DNA of 64,000 nt from assembly GCA_003290165.1 (NCBI GenBank), contig QNQO01000644.1, positions 372,001 through 436,000 of the forward strand. The letters are read 5' to 3'. The stretch is from Berberis thunbergii (taxonomy: Eukaryota > Streptophyta > Magnoliopsida > Ranunculales > Berberidaceae). This document shows, piece by piece, positions 12,138 to 26,000 of this stretch (position 1 is its first letter; every line of letters starts with the position of its first letter). The notes under the pieces were generated by a model. That model did not search any database. It had not been told where the DNA came from and worked only from the letters and a program-made list of their open reading frames with translations. The position numbers were made by a program, and so were the translations under genes.

Positions 12138-15100
12138 ATGGAGTGGAACATCAAGACTCCGTCGCAATGGGACTGGGATAACCTGATGATCTTCAATGGA
12201 AAAGCAAGTGAAATTTCCAAGCAAGTACAACCAGCAGACTGGGGAATTGAAGGAGATGGAGGAATTGACAGTGGCTCTTTCTATTCATCTGGAGGTGTTG
12301 GTTATTCTGGTTCTGATATTGGAAATGGATCTTCATCTAAGAGCTCAATTTCAGCCTCTATTGATTCTTCTGCTAAGGGAGGAACTAAGATATCTGAATT
12401 CAACTTTGGGACAGTTGAATTAGTCACCAAGGGCATTGCTGACAAGAAAGAATTCGTTAGGGTGGAAGACACTGGAACTTCTCCAACATTAGGAAGATCA
12501 GTAATCTCAGGTGAGCCACTGATTGGTCTAAAGCTTGGTAAGCGAACTTACTTCGAGGATGTTTGTGGTGGGAACACTGTTAAGCCATCGGCTGCTGCTA
12601 CAAATCCAACATCCTCCTCTACTACAGTGAAGAGATCCAGAGCATCCTACCAGAGCACACAGACCCCTCGCTGTCAGGTCGAAGGTTGCAATCTTGACCT
12701 AACCCCAGCTAAAGACTATCATCGCAGACATAGAGTCTGTGAAGACCATTCCAAAAGCCCAAGGGTTGTTGTTGCTGGTCTGGAGCGTAGGTTTTGCCAG
12801 CAGTGTAGCAGGTAAGGTTCTTGTTTATTAGAGGAAATTGTTCAATTGTCCTCTGATTATTTCAGTTTGTTACTGTTTCAGTTTATTTATCTGAGTTTGT
12901 TCTGCTTCACTGATTTTGCTCAGACAACCGGACAAATTAAGTTTCAGTTTCTATATCTGAGGCCTTTGGTTTTGTAACCGTTCGATTGATTTTGTTGAAG
13001 GTTTCATGATATCAAGGAATTTGATGAGAAAAAGAGAAGTTGCCGTAGGCGCCTCTCAGATCACAATGCACGTCGTCGGAAACCAACACCTGAAGCAATC
13101 CAGTTCGGTTCTGGTAGATTGCCTTCACTATTCTATGGTACTCTCTTAGCTCTTACTCCTGATTCATTTTTCTACTAGTGCATGTATATGTATGTAGATA
13201 CACTGTTATCTTTGGCCCCACTTTTCTCCTATCACTCTTCTATTTTTATTTTTGTTTTTTCTTATATTTGTTTCAACCCCACCCCCATGTATTTTTCACC
13301 CCACTCTTCTCCTCTCGTTGACTTGATGCTAGGTAGCACTACTTCATATCATGTGTGTGTGAGTAGAAGTTCTAACCTGTGTGTGGGGTTGATATCTGTC
13401 TTTTGGATGAATTTTGATGACAAAGTTAGGTCACATACACAGACAGATGATTCAATTTTTTACTTTTTATTATTTATTTATTTGTAATAAAGACAATGAA
13501 ATAAATACATAACAAAGCATTTAGGTTGACATTTTTATGCACCTTAATACAAGTTGATGTCTTCAGTGGAATAATGATTTTGTTCTGCGATGGCAAGTTA
13601 TATAGTAACTTTTAGAGTAATTGGTTATTCCTTAGTTAATATATTACATATCCTACCTGCAATCTGAAATCAGGGTGGAACAATATTGCAAAATCTTGTT
13701 ACTACCTTTATTGGTCTTGAGTGTGTGCTACTATTTATATCCCATACACAATCCCAGTGTTACATCTCACGGTGTCACAATTATCTTGTTGAAGTTCATG
13801 TTTCATCCTGTTGAAGGTAGGTTAGCATCTAATTATAAAGGAGTGGATTAAGCTATCTTGATCCATTACAGCAAAATATCTGCTCTACCTAGATACAACC
13901 TCAGAACCATTATGGGTGCATAAAAAAATGCTGTACTTTTATTGATAACAAAAGTGAATCATATGTTCAAAGCTCACATTCCACTGCCCAAGTGAAGTTG
14001 TAAATCCAATTTGTCCCAAATGATAAGACTGCATCTTGAGATACAAAATAACTAGGAACAGTAACTGCTGTACCTAATATAAATAGGTCATCCAGATCCA
14101 TTAGCTTCCATTCTCAAGATTCTGTCTGCATTTTTAATGTCGGATTAGGCTTTAAAACTTATGTCAGACACTCTAATTTGATTTGTATATAATGTTCACA
14201 AAGGTCTGCTTTGTAAACAAAATTGGACAGTAACACGAATTTCCATGTTTTTGGCCTATTGTTTTCCTTTCAGTGTCTGTCTGGTTTTCCATTTTCCATG
14301 GGAAATGGAATCCAATTCCCATGTCAAGGGTTTTTTGTTGTTTGATTATGTATTTAACGACCGTAAAAGAATTTTGCATGCCTAGTTTTCTGAATTTCAT
14401 GGAATCCAAATCTTTAGTCTCCCCTTTGGAAACGGATTTCGCGAAAATGGTTTCAATTCTCATGTCTATTTTCCCTTGTACCAAACAGACCCTTCAGTTC
14501 ATATTTGAAGACTGAAATACATTTAATCAAATGGGGCACAAAACTTAGATGGTTTAATTTGGGTCTTAGTTCAGAGTTGAATTGGGTTTAATTCAAAACT
14601 GTCTAAACAATATCAACAATGGTCTTTATTATGTACATTGTATTTTCATAATGTTTGAGTAATGGAAGCAACAAAAACTATAAACTGAGAAACTAAAATT
14701 GGCATAATAAAGCTCGTGGATGATTGATTGAAAGTTGATTAAAAATAGGTTTTCGTAGCTCTTTAAATAGATAAGTCCAACCATACTAAAGCGTTTTCAC
14801 TATTTATAAGTGAACATTGATTTGCTACAAGTAATAAATTAAGTAAAAGAAAGTGAATGTGATATAAGAATATTGTGGTTAGCATCTCTAAATGTCACCC
14901 TTATTCAATTCACATATAAGATCAATTAAAAAACCTCCAAAAAAAAACATATATTTTGAGCATGGAGGATTTCAAGACATCGCCGTTGAGATGTGCTAAA
15001 AAAACTTTAATCCTTTGTTATGCATCCAAATTCGTCCTTGTTAATCTCAAGCCTGCATAAATGAATAGCGGTGAGCCAGGGACCATCGTTGGTTTGTTGT

Positions 15101-17725
15101 GGCCGAAGGCACTCCAATGCTTAAGTCAGGTGATAGTGTAAGGAAGAATGAAGACTAGATGTAATTAACAATGTGTATGCCTATCTTTCTTCTTTCCTTT
15201 TCTCATCTTAAGTAGCGAGTGTTTCCTCCACAACTGCCCCTGGTATTGCGGGCCTTATGGAGATCTCGCCCAAGATCTTACTTGTGCATGACTGAGTCTC
15301 TTCGGCACTTGACTTTGTTTAAGACCCAATGCTTGATTTGGTGAAGAGCTAATTTTGTGCGAGGGGATCTCGGGCATGTGGTAGCTCTGAGATCATTGTT
15401 CAGCCTTATTGTCCTGGGCCAAGATCCGTGCCATGTGGGCTGGTGTGATTTGGGCTTAGGCGCCTGACTTACGGACAGTGGTTTGAGTTTGAGTCTGTTC
15501 GGGACCGTCTTGAGGCCTTTCCCGTATTAGGATTGGCCTATGCCACGTATACGACTGTGATCGCCTGGCTGATTGATGTCTTATCACTTCTCATTTAGAT
15601 CTTGGTTACCTTTGAGGATCCTTGGGCGGGAAAATGACTCAATTTTTTACTATACCCTAGTATTTTCGGTTATTTTAGGATCCTTGTGCGGGAAAATGAC
15701 TCAATTTTTTCCTGTTTGACAGCTAGTATAGATGTTTACTTAATCTAAAATTACCAGTTGATTGCAATGTATATTTTTTGACATTTTTATACATCTTGTA
15801 ACTTGTTCGTACATCTTGCCATTCTATTTTGACAGTTCTATATGTGGTAATCTTTCGCTTGTTTGACAACATTGTTGAGGAGTTATGTTGTGTGTGTACA
15901 ATTCATTTATTTTCCGTATTTGCTATCATCCAGTTTCTGGCTCCTATGATACGTTAAACGCTTTTCAGCATTTCCATGGTCATGTTTATTTACTTGATTT
16001 GATCTGATTATGTTGAGTTATGCAGATGGCAGGGAACAGATGAATCTACTGCTAAACAGGGCCCCACCTGTTCATACAAGGCATGCTGCAAATCCAGTGT
16101 GGGAAAGTGTGTGCAGGTTTAAGCCTGCAGCAAAAGGATTGCTGATGAGGCCTGCAACAATGGAAAGCGCTGATGGGATGATGCAGATGAGGAACCATAA
16201 TCTTCCAAAGGCTGTTTCCACAATCTGTCATGATTCTGATAGGCTCATGTCATTCAAGAGCACCAATGCAGAGGTTCTTGGTCAAGGTATGTTTTCTTTT
16301 GGTGACAAAGCATCCTAGTTTAGTCGTATCTCATTGTATTGAAAAGTTGCAACTCATGCCAAAGGCCGAAACCTATAATTCATTAAGACCCTGAGTGAAA
16401 GGTCAAAAACATAAACTGGTCAAAGAACGTATAGCCATAGGTTACATGGTTAGAAATTTTAAACTGGTCTGATTAGGATCTCATTATATGGACTATTCCC
16501 AGAAAAAGACTGGTGATGAAAGCTTTTCCTGTCAAACTTGATTTAATTGATAGTGAAAATGCATGGTCAATGTTTCACCGTCTTATTTACTGAATTGTTA
16601 TAACTTGTGAGCTAAAATTTTGTTGGACTGGTTTATAATTAAAACTGTTGGACTGGTTCCACCACCATACAAGTGCCTTGCGTTTTTTGTCATACTCATC
16701 AATAATAGTGGTGCTACCAAAATATCTGATATCACCCTTCATTTGACAGAACGAACGTATATTGCTTGAGCTATATAAAGAAACTTAGTCATGATAAGTT
16801 ACTTTGTGTGTGTAAAATTAGGACAGTTTTGTGAAATCAACAAAAATATTATAATGCGCAACATCTTACTGTCCTTGACTTTGGAGTTGGCTCCTAAATA
16901 TGATTACTGTGGATCAAGTGCATTGCGGTGAGATTATTTAGTTCGTACTTTGTAGGACGAGGAGATTAAGGGGATATGTTATCATTTTTCACATAAAACA
17001 AAAAATAAAATGAAACGCGATTCTAAATTTTAATCGGTCCAGCATGTTGAGAATATCGACTTGCCCTTCTTAGTTGTACGTTAGGTTGGATAACGTTAAG
17101 AAAGTATTTATTTGGTTTGCAGCTTGCGAGTACCACATATCAAAAAAATCTGAGACTATACTTTTCTACATTGCAATAGACATGATAGCCTCATATCATA
17201 AAACTTAGAAAAGGTAGTACTCACAAATTGCACACATTCATAAGCTGTTAGGATTTCAGGGCCCCAATGTGACTTGCATGTACAAATTTTACATTCCTAA
17301 CTATATTGCTCTGCGTTGAAGTCCTAGAAGTTTATCAGAAGGCATAGTTTCCTGTCAACTTCAAGATGTTTTTATTTTGTTTTGCAGGTTTAGAAGCACC
17401 AAACATATCTTCTAACTTGGATACAACTCCGGACTTTCGGCGTGCTCTCTCTCTTCTGTCAACTACTTCATGGCGTCCAGGTGAACCTGAAGCCACTTCC
17501 ATGAACCCACTCATGCATGCAAATGTCAGCATGACGCATTCCACAACGCATGCAGTACAACAAGGCTGGTCATTTGCCTCATCAGAATACTGGCAGGCTG
17601 AACAACCAACTGAATCTCAGGTGCATTCATTGACACCACAATTTAATGGGGACAGCCAATTTCAAGAATTTCAACTGCTCAAATCCCTGCACGGGTCTGG
17701 ATATTACTCCAATCAGATGAACTAA
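12138..17725 (+). CDS. SPL2: SBP-box transcription factor, SPL2/10/11 group, miR156-regulated
   Basis: Four exons (12138-12811, 13001-13137, 16026-16286, 17388-17725) join in frame to 469 residues. The N-terminus [17 protein letters not shown] and the motif [11 protein letters not shown] are typical of the SPL2/10/11 group. The SBP DNA-binding domain covers about residues 177-254. It has the two zinc-binding sets (CQVEGC with CEDH, and CQQC with SCRRRLSDH) and the bipartite nuclear signal [18 protein letters not shown] at its end. The domain is split by an intron after CQQCSR, as is usual in this family. SBP proteins bind GTAC-core sites and control phase change, leaf and flower traits. The last exon carries a miR156 site inside the codons for RALSLLS. 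Intron 2 is 2.9 kb and holds a MITE relic and a GC-richer block. Which SPL paralogue this is needs a tree. Confidence 0.93.
14206..14493. mobile_element. Decayed Tourist-like MITE relic in SPL intron 2
   Basis: The left end AAGGTCTGCTTTGTA and the reverse complement of the right end, AGGGTCTGTTTGGTA, are related inverted termini. Inside them, the fragments ATAGACATGAGAATTG and GGACAGTAACACGAATT are also roughly inverted. The right end resembles the termini of the better preserved element at 55066-55549, so both probably belong to one family. A clean 3-bp TSD is not visible. Confidence 0.45.
15060..15710. repeat. GC-richer block with a 34-bp direct repeat in SPL intron 2
   Basis: Base composition here is clearly richer in G and C than the flanking intron, and I see no open reading frame. 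The 34-base stretch at 15615-15648 (AGGATCCTTGGGCGGG followed by AAAATGACTCAATTTTTT) recurs at 15677-15710 with one difference. The phrase GGCACTCCAATGCTTAAGTC is reminiscent of LTR sequences in plants. This may be an old solo LTR or a DNA-element relic, but no termini were identified. Confidence 0.4.
17442..17461 (+). promoter_or_regulatory. miR156/157 target site in SPL coding sequence
   Basis: GTGCTCTCTCTCTTCTGTCA is complementary to miR156 over its length except for one base near position 7. It is the form commonly found in plant SPL genes. It encodes the conserved peptide RALSLLS. Cleavage or translational repression by miR156 in the juvenile phase is the expected regulation, from established family knowledge. 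Confidence 0.93.
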
Positions 17726-20078
17726 CAGCTAGAACCCAAGTTCTTTTTTGAACTCAGAGAAATTGCTCCCTAGGTTAGTAGTTTGTCGTATTTTCCTACA
17801 CCATGGATATTCTTACATTCCTTTTCGCCGGAGAAACAATAGTTATATTTTATTGCATTGCATCAGTTATTTCATAGAGTTTACTTCTAGGTTACTGATT
17901 TTGGAACGTCAAATACTGCAGTCCAGCATTACAAAGCCCCTGCTAATATATTGTTCTGATGATTTTGCAAATGGTGATTTTAATGCAGTTATGGTGATGT
18001 TGGTGAACTGATAATAGCCACGTCCAGAAGACCAAGCTGATGCAGATCTGAAAGCAATTACTGTTTTCATTGGAAAGTAACACGTCATTCAAACCTTCTT
18101 TAGTTTGCTAGTTAGATTTGTGCCGAACAAGAAGCTGGAGAAACCAGAGCTTGTTTAATTTCATTCTCGACTTTGTGCAAGTAAGGTTGCTACTCTGTTC
18201 TTGAGAAGAGCAAACTCCGCATTATAATGATTCATTTGCACTCACCTATTCTGACATTTCTGTGATTCTGAAATATATGGTGAACTGAATTGGCATCCTA
18301 AGATGTATTTCTGTGTTAGTTGATTATGTAAACCTTAAGTGAAACAATTTGACAGCTCCTGGGTTGCTTGCTGCGAGCTGATGTATCACTTGGAGAACAT
18401 CGTGAAGAATTGCAACTCTTGCTCATTAAATTTCATCTTTGATGTGCATTGATCTTGTTGATATATTCAACTTTTTGATGTCAATCTGTTTAGGTGGTCT
18501 AATCAAAGACGATAGTCACCAGAAGCTGAAACTGTTAAACTCACCATTTTGGAGTTTGAATCTCACTGTTTGCATCTCACATTTATTGGTTCTAGAGTTT
18601 GCCTCCCATTCTCAAACTGGTGGTTCCAATGAGGTGTCAAATTGTCGAAATGAGTGAATGCCACAGCTCGAGAGAATTATTGCCACCAACATACTCTGCA
18701 CATTTTAAACCATTTGCAAGGACTAGGTGCAAATTCAGAGATATTCACTTGGGTTATGAGTTGAGGCTACCAAAAATCAGATTGAACACAGTAATGATAA
18801 CTATGTACTGAGACGAGGATAATCTCTTGCTGCCAATTCCAAAGTTTACTACTGACTTGTGGTGTCACAAGGCAATTGTTTGTACATGCCAGCAAATAAT
18901 GTTTCTACTTTACTAGGGTCCCAATACATTGGCAAACATTGCATATACATTTGACTGATTTTGGAAGTGGCATACTGTGTATTACTCGTGCATGGCTCTC
19001 CCTCTCTTTCCCTATTCATTTTATAATATGAAATCCTGTGTCAAATGGGTGCTCAGAAGTCAACGTGATTATGTTTGAAAAGTCGAAAAAGGTTTTGTAA
19101 TCAGGTGATCATGATGACATGGTATGACCTTGAAATAATGATGAAATTCCCAAAGTGTGTATCTTAAGATTGTAAAAAACCTCTTCTAATGATGCCATGA
19201 TTACAGAACATGATTGCAAAACCTAGTTCCCTAGCCTCTCTTGAAAAATAATAAATTTAGGTAGCAGTTCATATAAGGTGAAGAAACTTGTGGAAGTAGT
19301 CTGATGACCATGGCTCAATCCAACATTACGGGAGGACAACGCCATAAGAAAACCCAACTTCAACTGACAAGAGTACTATTTTAACAAATTAAACAGATCA
19401 CCAGACAGTCGCAAAACCGACAACCACCGAAGTACCTACCCACTTAAACGGAATACCTTAAATCAAACAACACATATGACAGGTTAAACCAGATAACGAA
19501 ACAGAAATCACAGCCTACGACTGGTACCAGTTGCCTCATATCTAGGATATACCCACTAGAATGGAGTTTAATCCCATAGTACAAAAGCCCGCCTGAGAGT
19601 AAACTCAGGGTGACCAACCTGTAAAATCTCACTGATGACACGACTTCCAAACAAAATATCCATAAAGGACCAGAAATGCTGTTCTCCAAGTAGCAAACCA
19701 GTAAAGACTTGGCAGCTAATACAACTTGACTTGACACGAATAGCGAGAATGCAAAGAACACGACAATTGCTGCAACATGACCACACACGACTCTTGGACT
19801 TTCAGACAACCACACTGAGCAATGCCGAATGACTGGACCTTCTCAACCCTCAAAAGGGTTGTACTCACTGGAACAGTAGACAACCATAAATCAATATACG
19901 AATTTCACATCAAACCTAAAAGAAACCATAAAAAGCAGTTTATGCAAACATTTACTGTAAAAAACTTTTTTGATTGCTGCAGTTTAGCTCTGTCATGTAT
20001 ACCACAATATTTAACAATAAAAAACAGCCACTTTGTGCAGCAAGAGCGCACACATAGAAAACATGTCTCGCAACAAAC
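17726..20078. other. 3' regions of two convergent genes
   Basis: The SPL gene ends on the plus strand at 17725 and the zinc-finger gene ends on the minus strand near 20079, so both 3' untranslated regions fall here. A minus-strand frame at 19444-19815 codes for a hydrophobic but unfamiliar peptide, and I regard it as untranslated sequence. No other gene is visible. Confidence 0.45.
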
Positions 20079-23000
20079 CTGATCATCCTCTTCTGATTCT
20101 TGTGCAGCAGGGGACACCTTATTTGATTCAGATGGCTTTTCCGCCCCACAATTCTGTCTGTTGCACTTGGTCCTGAAAGGATAGTTTATGTTGTTGCACT
20201 TCTCACACTTCCAGCTACCCTCTGGCATTTTTTGTTCTAAAATAGGAAAATAAAATTAAAACTGAACCTTCAAAGAAACGTATTCAATACATTTCAAAAA
20301 TGGGAACTCACTGGAATTTTTGTCAGATTTTGTGACCTGCCAAAATTTAAAAAAAAAAAAAATTGTCAACCCCCAGGTGAAGTTCTACAATCTGATAGTC
20401 AACTGTCGAAACAAATTTCCCAAACAAAAGGCTTGGAATAGAAATAATGACGAACACCAGACCACATGAGTTATGAGAATATATCTGATCAAGCACGAGG
20501 CCTGAGAAACATTCATATTCAACAAAGAAATGTAGCATTTCATACCTGGGATCCCAGCTTAGGGGTGTCGCACTTCCTCATGTTGCAAACAGTTCTGAAA
20601 GAAAAATTAACATTCCCGCAATTGGGGCAGGTCCAGTCATTATCGCGCGTGCCATCTGGATGACATAGGAAAATGAGCACTACAGTTTGTGCATTAATAA
20701 AACATTTGAACATCAAATGTTCACTGCTAAAAATAAAATAAAATAAAATAAACATCATTCAACGCCTACCTGCTCCCTTTTTGTGAATGTTTTCATTGGC
20801 AAATACTACTGGTCTTGCACCCTGCACAAAAGCCTTGGAAATGATTCCTACTCCAGATTAAGTATTATGAAGCAACAGCAAGAAAGGAGAGGGTTCAAAC
20901 AAGTGCAATGTTTCAACACTGACTTGAACACAATGATTTTCAATTGAGTGGAACATAAGCTCAACTAGTCATCCAGCAGAATTCTTAGACCTAGCAATGG
21001 ATTTTCATACATACCATGGGAGCATGACCAATAGGCAAGCTCAATCCATATCTATCAATCAGAGGTGGCATGCCATACATTCCACCTGAAAGAAACCAAA
21101 TCAGTATAGTGTGTCAGATCATGTTAGTAATGAAAATAATAAAAAGATTCAAAGAAGCCAGACAAGCAGCACAACCGCTTCAGAATATTTTGTCATAAAC
21201 CAGCCAACTTAAGTAAATTTCAGTAAGTGGGAGTGAAGGGGATAAACAAAATTTGTGACTACCCGCCACACACTCACTGGAATATGGAGATGGTCCAGAC
21301 AAATGCAGTTGGCCATAAGGGCTACCTGCAGGAAGGCGATTCGCGTAATCGTACTGATATCCTGAGCCACCAGAGAATGGAATCTCATATGGAGGAGGAA
21401 CAGACGATCCACCGAGGAGAGAAGAGCCATATGGAGGTGCGCCGAGGTACATTGATGAGGGGGCACCCGAAGCCATGTAAGCATTAGGGTAACCTTGAGG
21501 GGGTTGCATAAGCTTTGTAGCCGATTTCTGCAATGTAAATGATCAAACATTAATTCAAACATGTGCAAACCAACCTGTCCTGCTATTATATGAATTATTA
21601 TGGTCATGCTCACGCTAGTCAAACACAATAAGTGATTGTCCTATTCGATATAACAGGGGGGCACAACAAAATAACAGGTATATGTACATAATATTACACT
21701 TATTTAGTACATAATATCTATGTTTATTTATTTATTTTGGTTATATAGTTGACTCAGCTCAGCTGGAGGAAATATGATGCCAACCACACCAAGCACGCGG
21801 TTTGATTAGATTAGGAAGAGAGAGCGATCAAGAGATTGGACGTTTTCTTAAAGAGTGGTTAAGTGGGCTCTAGGAATGACAATGACAAGTTCTGAAAACA
21901 TAAGAAGAGAAATACAATGGCAATCCAAAAACCTCACACAGAGAAACGCCTCTAGCAAGTATGGTCTGCAGGGGATAATTGCGCCCAAGGAGACCAATCA
22001 CACAATCTTGTCATAAATTACCACTCCATGAGATACAAACAAAGAGAGAAGAAAGTAGATGCACTACAATCATGCTCCTTAAAGCATGCACATCCACCAC
22101 CATAATTGTGCAACCAAATTAACAAACGTCAAGAACCCCCTATGTAGTAAAAAAAAGAGCTTTGCTAGCTGTCGAGGAAAACAGCGAGGGGAGGGCGGTG
22201 GAGGGGGTGGGACCGTCCATCCCCCTCGGGATGCGCTCACAAAAATGACAGCACACATCCCGAGGGGGATGGACGGTCCCACCCCCTTCACCGCCCTTCC
22301 CTTGCTATTTTCCTCGACATTTAGAATTTCTGTAAAAAAAATGCACACAAAATGTAAAAACGTGGTTGTTGCTTTAGTTGCAAACAAACATCTCAAAAAT
22401 AAATATTCGGAATGCCATCAATCCCTTGAAAAGACTTATTTAATTCACTATGATTCCAATCAATACATCTGCGCATAGAAAATATAAAACACTTTGGACA
22501 AATAATGTCTATCATTTCCAACAAATAAAATACCATTATGAAAAAATAGAAATAAAAGCTCCAACATTTGTTCATCAAAGTGAAATTATGGCTCTCTAAT
22601 AAACCCTTTTCCATGATGAGTAAACTTGAAACTAACTCATTCTAAATTAATACATATAACAACTTACCACATTGTGGTCAGCAGGTCTAGACTGGGTGCA
22701 GTTACGCATATTGCACGTAGTCCTGAATGAGAAATTGACATTCCCACAGCTCGGACATGTCCAATCATCTTCTCTACGGCTCCCTTAAAAGATTAACATA
22801 GAATAGTCATCATTAGAATCATTGTGAAATTGCAAACTTCGAAAAAGAAACATTGAACATATCACTCAGATTCCATTAGCTATCAAATGATGAGATATAC
22901 AACTCACTAAATCCAACAAAAGTTATTGCAGTTCTACAAACTAGGCCATGTTTTTCATAAAGAGTAACAGATGTTTTAGCAATGGGATAGGTATGTGCAT

Positions 23001-26000
23001 TTTCAAAGCAGTGTTACCATATCAAGAAAAGAAGCTATACGTCTTTGTTGAGACACGGTTTGCGACACAATGTGAACTAAAGTCTTATTGGCCTTACCTA
23101 TGCTCAAGTAGAAATTCAAATAAAACAATAACTGATTGGTTGTTCAGTACTAGAAAGTCAGATAAATTCTCAAGACTCTGAAAAGATGTTCAGTACAACT
23201 ACCGTCAATTAACATAGGAAACTCTAGCACCACACACTGCAACCTCTGATTAACCCGAAGAAACCAAACACTAATCCAGTAGACTTAAAAGATGAGGAAA
23301 CTCTCAAAGTCCCCTTGAAATCACGAAATCTTTCAGTCATCCGTTTACGGACCTTGTAGCTCCATTGTCTTTATCATCGTATTTCAAGGGGGGAAAAGAA
23401 GGATACTGCACAAACTGAAACATTTAAATTTCCTAAAAACAAAGAACAATAATAATTGTTGTAACATCATCCTCCTTTAAGTAGTCATTGCACATTCCTA
23501 TGCACGCATTATCTTTACTCAAATTGTTACACCAGTTGACGTCAATTATATGAGCTTGCCTGCCCCATGTCAGATCATGTATGGCTTAGGCATCTATACT
23601 TTGTGCATACCATAGCCTAGATGGTCCCTATTCATTACTAGTGTGGGGCCATCCCTTGCTCAGTTAATCGAGCTCGCTTAAGGGTAGGAAACCTATTCTC
23701 ATGTTCCTATATCATGCTACTATTCCAAAGCTATGTTTCTAACTCTTAGCATGCCATTGGCATTTGGAACCAATATCTCCTATCTAACTCAGGTAACCCT
23801 TTAACATGCCAACTTCATGCAACATGCAATTCATAATTTTGGCATAGCACATGTTCTCAAAACACAACTTCATTCTTTAGTTTTCTAGTGTGCATCATCT
23901 GTTTGAATGATCTTAATGACTTCAAAACTACCAATACTACCAAAATAAAGTGATATGAATCAAAAGAGTTGACAACACTTTCTCACTGCTCCACATAATT
24001 AGTGTTGTGCTCAGTTTCTTTCGTACACAATTTTATTAAAGCATAACAATTAGGTGAGAATTGAATCACATGCAACTCTGTGGGACAACATTTATTAAAA
24101 GAAACTTGTATCTTCCTTAATCTCAAACAGATGTCACATCAAAATACTTTGATTTTTTTTTATCAGCAAAAAATATTTCATTAGTGAAAAACCAGCTGCT
24201 AGAGAGAAGATTCTATCAGCTATAACAAAAATTGCATATATATATATATATGCTCACGATATCTCGCCAATCAAACATACAAGAGTCGTGAAAATGAAAA
24301 TACTTGAACATGCACTTTGTATCCCCAAACCCACAAGTAACTTTGATGTCTATCACTTTCCACAAACTATTTACATCTTTAGCTAACTTCTCAAAAAACC
24401 CAATCATCTCTTTTCCGCCAAATGACCCAAGCAAAAGCATGAAGGATTCTATCCTAGATCCATTGTCCTAGCAGGGACAAGTTAGCTCTAACTCCATTGG
24501 CACCAATCCATAACTCAGCTAATTCAAGTATAGAATTGGAATAGAAGAATTGACTTTGAACAGAAACCATCATCCTAAAGGGTTGAAAATTTAGAGATTC
24601 ACCTTCATCATCTAGATTCTACATAAGTATGTCTCCATTCAACTCCAACAAACGAATCAATTAAGAACAATATCATCATCATCATCAAAGCCCATTCCCG
24701 AGATTTTCGGGGTCGGCTACATGAATTTTGGTTCTCCAAGCAATGCGATCTTCCCACATTTCTTCACCTAATCCAAGCTCAATGATATCGTCATTCACCG
24801 TCTTCATCCAAGTTTTCAACGGTCGTCCCCTCCATCTACACCCTCCATTAACTTGTCAATCTAAACATTTTCTAATTGGCGCCGTGTTTGGTCTCCTCCG
24901 CACATGACCAAATCAAGTTAAACGTCTTTCTCTAATTTTTTTCCTCTATGGACGCTACACCTAAGTATCTCCTAATTCTTTCATTTCTAATTTTATCCTT
25001 ACGAGTTTTACCACACATCCACCTTAACATAAGCATTTCTGCTACTGCCATCCTATGCGTATGTTGTCCCGTAGTAGCCCAACATTCTGAACCGTATAGT
25101 ATGGCTGATCGAACAATGGTCTTATAGCATTTCCCTTTTAGCCTTGCAGACATCCTTCTATCGCACAATACTCCTGACGTCATTCGTCATTTCAACCAAC
25201 CAGCTTTAATCCTGTGGTCTACATCTGCTCCAATAGCCCCATTCTTTTGAATTATAGACCCTAGGTATCGAAAAGCCTCACACTCCGGGACCTCGACACC
25301 TTCGATCTCAATTGCATTACTTCTCCCTCTTGGTTCACACCCAAAGTTGCATACTAGATACTCCGTCTTCGAACGACTAATTCTAAAACCTTTACTCTCT
25401 AAAGTCTCCTGCCACTTAACTAATTTCTGACCTAAACCTGCACTAGTCTCATCCATCAAGACAATATCATCTACAAATAACATGCACCAAGGTACATCTT
25501 CTTGCAGATGTCTCATCAACTCATCCATGACCAATTAAGAACAATATGGAGTAAAAAAAAAAGGATAGAAACACAAACATAAGATATAAACACATTGATT
25601 CATAGTGACTCTAATCACCCACCCCCCACGTTAACTTAGATCAATTTTTCTAGAGATCCAGGCCAGCCCAATACCATCCATCATCCTAGAGATTGCTGAT
25701 GGATGGTATTGGGCTGGCCTGTCGCGGGCATGGCTCTCTAGAAGTGTTGTAACTTAGATTGAACAAAGAGCATAGTCATAGAAGATATGATCCCATATTG
25801 ATTCATACTGACACAAACCACCTCCTCCCAGCAGTGTGGCAATGCCTAAAATATCATTCCATAGACAAAGTTGGGGTTTCGTGAGAACACCATAGACGCA
25901 TCCTGAAAGAGTTCATTAGCAAGAAAATCAGTGGGAAAATAGCTTAATCTTTTCTACCCTTGTATGATTGAACTGCTGCAACAACATCCTGGAACTCTGA

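Noticed and set aside
19444..19815. Minus-strand hydrophobic frame of 123 residues near the zinc-finger gene end
   Set aside because: It lies in the expected 3' untranslated region, overlaps another frame on the same strand, and matches nothing I know.
22079..22478. Frames of 105-130 residues on both strands around 22.1-22.5 kb
   Set aside because: They run through the GC-rich foldback element and owe their length to its composition.
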